Assembly: GCA_963924555.1 (NCBI GenBank)
Contig: OZ004581.1
Coordinates: forward strand, 8,161,338-8,225,337
DNA from: Crambe crambe
Lineage: Eukaryota; Porifera; Demospongiae; Poecilosclerida; Crambeidae
Reading direction: 5' to 3'
Length of the DNA: 64,000 bases
In this document: in pieces, positions 59,401 to 64,000 of the stretch
How the letters are laid out: every line of letters starts with the position of its first letter
Position numbering within the stretch: the first letter of the stretch is position 1
Program-made: the position numbers and the translations under genes
Notes under the pieces: model-generated
Database searches by the model: none
Told to the model about the DNA's origin: nothing
Seen by the model: the letters and a program-made list of their open reading frames with translations, nothing else

Positions 59401-61071
59401 ATCACCTCTAGACCTGCCTGGTTTTTCAATGAATTGTTCAAGTTTATTTTAAGCGGCATAGGTTATAAATCGACTATTGCTTTTGTTAGAAACAAAGATA
59501 TAATATTAAAAATATCATGGCTAATTTTAAGTAGCAAAACATGCAGAAAATCTGCTTGATCTAGAGTATGATGCCTGCCTAGCATACCCACTGAAAATTT
59601 GCATGCAGGATGATAAATATCAAAGCCTCAGCCTGCAGGTGTTACCACAGATCACTTAAAAGAAGGAGCCGTTTTGTGTACAAAATTTGAATAACTTATC
59701 TGCACTTAGCCTGCCGGTGTTTGATAAATCAATTTACTCTACTGGCATGCACACTTCATGTATGAACATGACCTTTGACTGTTACATACACCAGCATTAG
59801 CCTTGGCCACAGACCCTCCTTTTTAATTTGTGTTTGTGGAGGGCCTGGTATGCAAAGTCACGTGGGGGTAGAACTGGGTAGAACTGGCAGTTGTATTAAA
59901 ATGCTGGTAACTCTGCCTACGCACTGCAGGAGCGAGGAGTCAGTTCCTAGGGTAGCAAGAATGCCACATCTCTCGGAATCTCTGGCTACTTGCAACTAGC
60001 TAGAACAGTTAGAAGTGTAGAAACATGTACGTATACCCAATAATGATGAAATAGTGTTTTGTTTCATAGACATATTCTACATTACTCAGCCAGGTGCTAA
60101 TGGAGTTTTGTTGGCTAGAAAATCGGGAGCGATAGTTATCTAGCTATACTCTGTGAAAATTTCTACCTAGCAGCTATCTAGTAGCCAAACAACTCAACCA
60201 GCGGCTGAACCAGCTAGCTTACTGTATAACATGCATTCCATAATGATGTCATGGTGATGTGGCCAATGGCAAAGCAGTCGCCCACGTTCATGTATTGTGA
60301 CGTCACTTCTGGTAACTTCGCATACCAGAAACATAAAGGAGGGCCTGGGGTCGAGGCTACAAAACGTATCATTAAATAAAGGATAAAGCAATCTCAATAA
60401 CTTTTCAAAGCATAATTAACTAGAACAGTCCTAGACCTCATACCAGCACACACTAATTGTTGATGATTTATGGGCGGGGTGTGGGGGCAGAGCATAATGG
60501 CGAATAATAATAGATTCTAGCTGGTCAACAGCGAGCTGGTGTTTTGCACACTGCCTTCTCTGATCTTCGGATTGGGCAGACACAAAATACTTATATCCCT
60601 GAGTATCCGGATTTAAAGCTCTTGACCCTCAGGTGCTGCGTGCCCTCGGGCCTCGAGCTTTAAACCGGATACATCCCTCACACTCAGGATATAACTATTA
60701 CAAATGGACCCAAATATTACAAAAAAAAACTGTAGACACAGAAAATTTAGAATACATGCATGTACTAAGTACTACTATACCTGAAGGTAATGCAAATTCT
60801 GGACAAATTTTCAAGTCATGATCATTCACCTCTTCCTCATCATACTTGTTTCTCTTGATACGATCAGTAAGAATGCTTTTAGCTTCATTTATTCTCTTCA
60901 TTGCTTCTTCTGAGCTTGGGTTGAGAGTTTTATCTGGATGAAACTGGCGAGCTTTAGCATGGTAGGCTTTTTTGATTTCTTCTTCAGTAGCATTAAAACT
61001 CACTCCCAATACATCATAGTGGCTACCATGAGTTGACAGTTGAGGAGGAACAAAAGATTCCATTATCAAAC
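50482..61071 (-). CDS. Large J-domain protein with a FYVE-like zinc finger (one in-frame TGA)
   Basis: Exons by phase: 61071-60781 (J domain with YDVLGV and HPDK), 54727-53225, 53121-52789 and 52709 to a stop at 50482. The junctions 60781/54727, 53225/53121 and 52789/52709 all restore the frame. A FYVE-like finger lies near 54030-54215 (CSICEKKL, HNCYWCG, CKPC, CPKCI), followed by a helical, possibly repeat-like region. The last exon is about 740 codons, with an Arg/Ser/Gly-rich linker (about 50740-50870) and a compact C-terminal block. Exon 1 lies further right and is not identified. J domains stimulate Hsp70; FYVE fingers usually bind PI3P membranes. The TGA at 53525-53523 interrupts an otherwise continuous frame; it could be a nonsense allele, an error or the true end of a shorter protein. 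The first intron carries Merlin and fold-back elements. Confidence 0.6.
56454..57755 (+). mobile_element. Merlin-type DNA transposon, full-length but decayed
   Basis: Terminal inverted repeats of 76 bp (56454-56529 and 57680-57755) start GGATCAACTGAACTACACGG and differ at only about four positions. A perfect 9-bp target duplication TCAAACTGC flanks it (56445-56453 and 57756-57764). Length 1302 bp with one transposase region inside, typical of Merlin (related to bacterial IS1016). It lies in the long intron of the J-domain gene. Confidence 0.9.
56506..57509 (+). pseudogene. Broken Merlin transposase
   Basis: The N-terminal part has a zinc-ribbon-like region (CPCGAMM, CPDCRK) and ends at TAG 56812-56814. 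A frameshift near 56830 and a second TAG near 56850 follow. From about 56910 the frame is open to 57509, with the DDE core: IDES (first Asp), then HTNHIESYW with the last Glu. The second catalytic Asp, expected before C-W-x-A-Y, reads Tyr (WSYCWAAY). So the copy is inactive by at least four lesions, although its termini are well kept. Confidence 0.85.
57890..58608. mobile_element. Fold-back element with long inverted repeats (MULE-like)
   Basis: The direct repeat ACAAGCAAACT (57879-57889 and 58609-58619, 11 bp) flanks an element whose halves are inverted copies over much of their length. Paired parts include CCCAGGCCTTCCTCTCTCAC at the ends, GTAAAGTATCACA / TGTGATACTTTAC, and CCCTCCAAAATA / TATTTTGGAGGG. 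No transposase. Long inverted repeats with 9-11-bp target duplications suggest a Mutator-like non-autonomous element. Confidence 0.75.
59794..60356. mobile_element. Possible relative of the fold-back element
   Basis: The left AGCCTTGGCCACAGACCCTC and the right AGGAGGGCCTGGGGTCGAGG are inverted copies with gaps, followed inward by GGTATGC / GCATACC. The word GGCCTGGGG is shared with the fold-back element at 57890-58608. No target duplication was found. Confidence 0.4.
60598..60692. repeat. Inverted repeat (hairpin) with TATCCGG/CCGGATA arms
   Basis: CCTGAGTATCCGGATTTAAAG and CTTTAAACCGGATACATC...CTCAGGATATA are imperfect inverted arms around a loop that itself holds CCTCAGG and CCTCGAG. It looks like a very small MITE. 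Confidence 0.5.
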
Positions 61072-61322
61072 CTGTAATTATAATGCCAGAAATAATTATA
61101 ATTATGAAAAGTAGTCACTCAGTATGTATAAATTTCTATAATACTGACCCACTGGGTGAAGGGTACTTGCTACAGGATTTTTTTTTTCCAGGAGGGGGAG
61201 AGTGTGCATGGCGAGGAGAATTATGTGGGCCGGAGGCTAAAAATGAACTACTCTGAATAAGAGCAGTTTTCAGTGTATGTGGAAAACTTCAGCCAGGGGG
61301 GGAGGGATGAATGAATCCCAGG

Positions 61323-61325
<3 letters not shown>

Positions 61326-61359
<34 letters not shown>
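61326..61359. repeat. Poly-C run of about 34 bases
   Basis: An uninterrupted C run; its real length is likely to vary or be misassembled. Confidence 0.95.
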
Positions 61360-61360
<1 letters not shown>

Positions 61361-63121
61361 TATACATCCCTGCCAGGGTTCATTTATTACATTCGTAGTT
61401 TGGGTAGAGGAGAAAGGAAATAGAGGAGGATAGCATTACTATATAGCTTCTTTATTACTCAGTACTGCAACTCACTAATATGATATCTCAGAGCATGCAA
61501 GCTAGTCATCATAACATAACCCACAATACATAATACTCATTATAGTACCACATACTCCAGTCTCACTTCCTACATAGCTGTGCTGTCACATGATGTGTAT
61601 CTATAATTATTGAGTGGAACTAACCCATTTCAACAAGGAATTTAAGTATTACAGTCAGTGTACAACAAATCAAAAGTTGCTATGAGAAAGAAATAACTAC
61701 TTGCAAATACAATTGAGAACAGAGCAAGCTGAGATAAACAAATACTACAGTGATTACTCACTCTACTAAGAACTTTGGTCAAGTTTCGATGAGTAATCAA
61801 AGTGTAAAAATGATAGATTTTTAGTAGCTATGCAGGCACAGTTCATGCAATCATGAAAAAATCACTTGCTGTGTACTACCAGCTCATTAGTGTGAAAGCC
61901 AGAATAGAGCAGCCATTAAAGCTTGCTGGCATACTGGTCCTGCTATAAGTGTAACCACTAGCTATGGAGCTAGCTACAAATAATATACTGAGTAGCTATG
62001 ACTTAGCAGTTATGTATAAAAGTGGGGGTTTGCACTGGAGCTACACAAAAATCAGATACAGTGGAAAAGGATACTCTGAAAGAGGACAAACCTCTCAACA
62101 AAGGACAATCTTTGTATATGCACTCAAAGTACTGATAAACTCTCTACAAAGGACAAAAACTGGGTCCCAAGTGCATCCATTATTCGGAAGTTCCACTCTA
62201 GATCTAAAATGTCACGTTCACTGCATCTAAAATAATACACTGATAGTCAGAGTTCCTCATGATCTAAGACACGTTTCCTAGATATAGTCAGATCTCCACT
62301 ATTAAGTGAACTCAGAGTTTTAGTATATCTGTGATGGTTATTCCTCTAATGACCTCTTGAACGGTCAAAGTGAAGCAGTGGGATGAGCCCCACCCTCAAA
62401 CAATAGCCTCTGACAAGCAGACTAGCTAGCTAGCAACTTTGACAATTCATGGCTAATAAGAATCAAATTAGCCTGCTTTATACTACATTATAGTCTAACC
62501 ACTGTGTAAAGTTTAACAAACTACTTTGGCAAAAATGTGGGAGTAATGTGTTTCAGTCTTCCTTTTCTAGAGTGCTTACGGTGTTGTGTAGATTTCCTTG
62601 GATTTCAAGTCTTGGTGATGGCATAGATCGAACACTGCGATTCCAATACCCCTTTACGAATATGATCCATGTCACGGGACCGGAACCGGACCCATGACAC
62701 GCCCATTGCACGTGATGTTATTATAGCGCAGACGAGCCCCGCCCCCAGTCTAGGGACAGTAGCGCCAGAACTGGCCAGAGCTGTACATTAATGATAAAAA
62801 TTGTACCTGGCATCCATTAGATCTATACCTATTAGAGGTGTCAGGGTCATGATAATCCTCCACCAACTGTCCCAAGAAGTCCTGGGATAAACATTTGATC
62901 CAAGCCACACTAAACCACCTTTTCCACACATGATTCAGATCTAGCTGCTACTGAAAAGGATGGGGCATGGCTACATGCTTTGCCAGTATCGTCTCTTGGA
63001 CTGAGACTTGATGACACCATCGTAGTATCCAACTGATTTTGTTTATGCCAATTTTTTGTACCTTGCACTCATTCCTATTTTCATTGTTAAAATTATTATC
63101 ATGACAAAAAATAAACAAAGT
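61360..63121. other. Stretch without a supported gene
   Basis: No exon chain found. The first exon of the J-domain gene (61071) must lie somewhere to the right and may be in here. An imperfect palindrome TGTCACGGGACCGG / CCGGACCCATGACA sits at 62672-62700. Confidence 0.45.
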
Positions 63122-64000
63122 TCAAAAATACCAATCACTGATAGTTTCGTTTATTTCTTCTGCAAGTATTTTCAATCCGATATCATTTAAGACTTTGACA
63201 AGACTCTTCCACGAAACTTCCACTCCCTTTCCTTCCAACCAGTTGTTGAGTATTCTGGTGGTGATGTCCACTGGAACCCCACGAAGTTCTTTTTGAATGG
63301 CCTTCACATGAGCACCTGTTTCATCCTTCAGCAGTGATATCCCAAAACTGGTATAATCTGCTCCAATCTTGTTTGGAATGTTGATGTTACGCTTGAGGCC
63401 AGGGAAGTTGAGTAAACAGGGCATAGTGGGCTTCAAACCTGGAAGAGTAAGTGACAACCAAAACTTTCATTAATATTGCCCCTGAAGGAACTGCAATCAA
63501 AAGGGGACATGCTTGGACAATGACTGCAAGTAACTAGCTATTCTAGTAATAGTTAGCTAAGTAACATAATAATATTATTATGGTGGCTAGACTTGTTCAT
63601 GTTTGGATTTCTTTAATGACCAGGTCCACTGGCTATCACAGTCAATAGCTTTAGGCTTTTTTATTTTTTAGTATTCTTACATTCTGAAGTGCTCATCCCT
63701 CCCTGAGATGACGGGTAGACCTTTAAATCAGCTGTACCTAATGATTGAGTGTGCATATAAAACACTATGGAGAGCACATTGGCACTACGTAGCTTACCAG
63801 GCATCCACTTTGGCATAAAGATAGCTAAAATGATGGCTAGGAGGGCAATAACAATTGCGATGATGGTGGTAACTGCAATGGGTCCAAATAATTATTATTG
63901 CATGTATGGAGAGTACATTGGTGCTACGTAGCTTACCAGGCATCCACTTCAGCATAAAGATAGCTGAAATGATGGCTACTAGAAGGGCAATAACAATTGC
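63122..64000 (-). CDS. C-terminal part of a membrane Death-domain protein with two tandem transmembrane exons
   Basis: Exon 63438 to a stop at 63122 encodes a Death domain (YTSFGISLLKDETGAHVKAI, WLEGKGVEVSWKSLVKVLND). It is closely related to the Death exon at 26663-26980, which shares GILLLEDQTGAH and WLQGKG. Upstream, exon 63872-63798 (75 nt) encodes a transmembrane helix (TIIAIVIALLAIILAIFMPK) and joins it in phase. A second, nearly identical transmembrane exon ends at 63937 and runs off the window. The protein is thus membrane-anchored with a Death domain after the helix, probably cytoplasmic. The N-terminal part is not in the window. A weak alternative donor (GTGATT near 63136) would keep phase with the J-domain exon at 61071, but a terminal exon is simpler. 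Confidence 0.6.

Overview
The window is animal nuclear DNA: AT-rich, with short introns bounded by GT-AG, many DNA transposons, MITEs and satellites, and Death-fold and Roc-COR proteins. The protein repertoire (Roc-COR-Death, TM-Death, J domain with a FYVE-like finger) and sequence style suggest a sponge, possibly Amphimedon. That identification is inference. Almost all host genes lie on the minus strand; all exon models here are hand-built from splice signals and phase.

Main result. The minus-strand gene at 24056-47247 encodes a Roc-COR GTPase with three Death-like domains. Its first exon (25 codons, ends in phase 0) is separated from the GTPase by a 15.4-kb array of about 138 units of about 115 bp (31386-46823). 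Read on the gene's strand, practically every unit carries a branch-like site, a pyrimidine stretch, an acceptor (usually CTTCAG), exactly three bases, then a donor (usually GTAAGT). The splice signals hardly change, but the three bases are hypervariable: I read 25 different codons for 17 amino acids and no stop. The array ends at a 22-nt exon that starts in phase 0 and splices in frame into the GTPase exon. The array therefore looks like a tandem bank of one-codon microexons able to write a variable peptide of up to about 138 residues onto the N-terminal side of a Death-domain GTPase. A second copy of the same arrangement (first exon 3276-3350, array 1-2155) runs off the left edge, and a relic first exon lies at 8778-8836.

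Region by region. 1-3350: start of the paralogous array gene. 3351-12330: non-coding, with hairpins, tandem repeats and a TA-flanked MITE. 12330-14420: a segmental duplication shared with 47390-49453, holding the last exon of an unrecognised gene (13822-19472). Exon 1 of that gene is split by an intact 3.6-kb Ginger1-type transposon (15710-19351) with a perfect GGCC target duplication. 19456-23920: SLU7-like fragments and candidate membrane-protein exons. 24056-47247: the microexon-array Roc-COR-Death gene. 50482-61071: a large gene with a J domain, a FYVE-like zinc finger and a long C-terminal part, with one in-frame TGA. Its 6-kb intron carries a decayed Merlin transposon and a fold-back element. 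63122-64000: end of a membrane Death-domain gene with two tandem transmembrane exons.

Together, three of the genes carry Death-fold domains. This suggests a cluster of signalling or innate-immunity-like genes; that function is inferred from family knowledge only.
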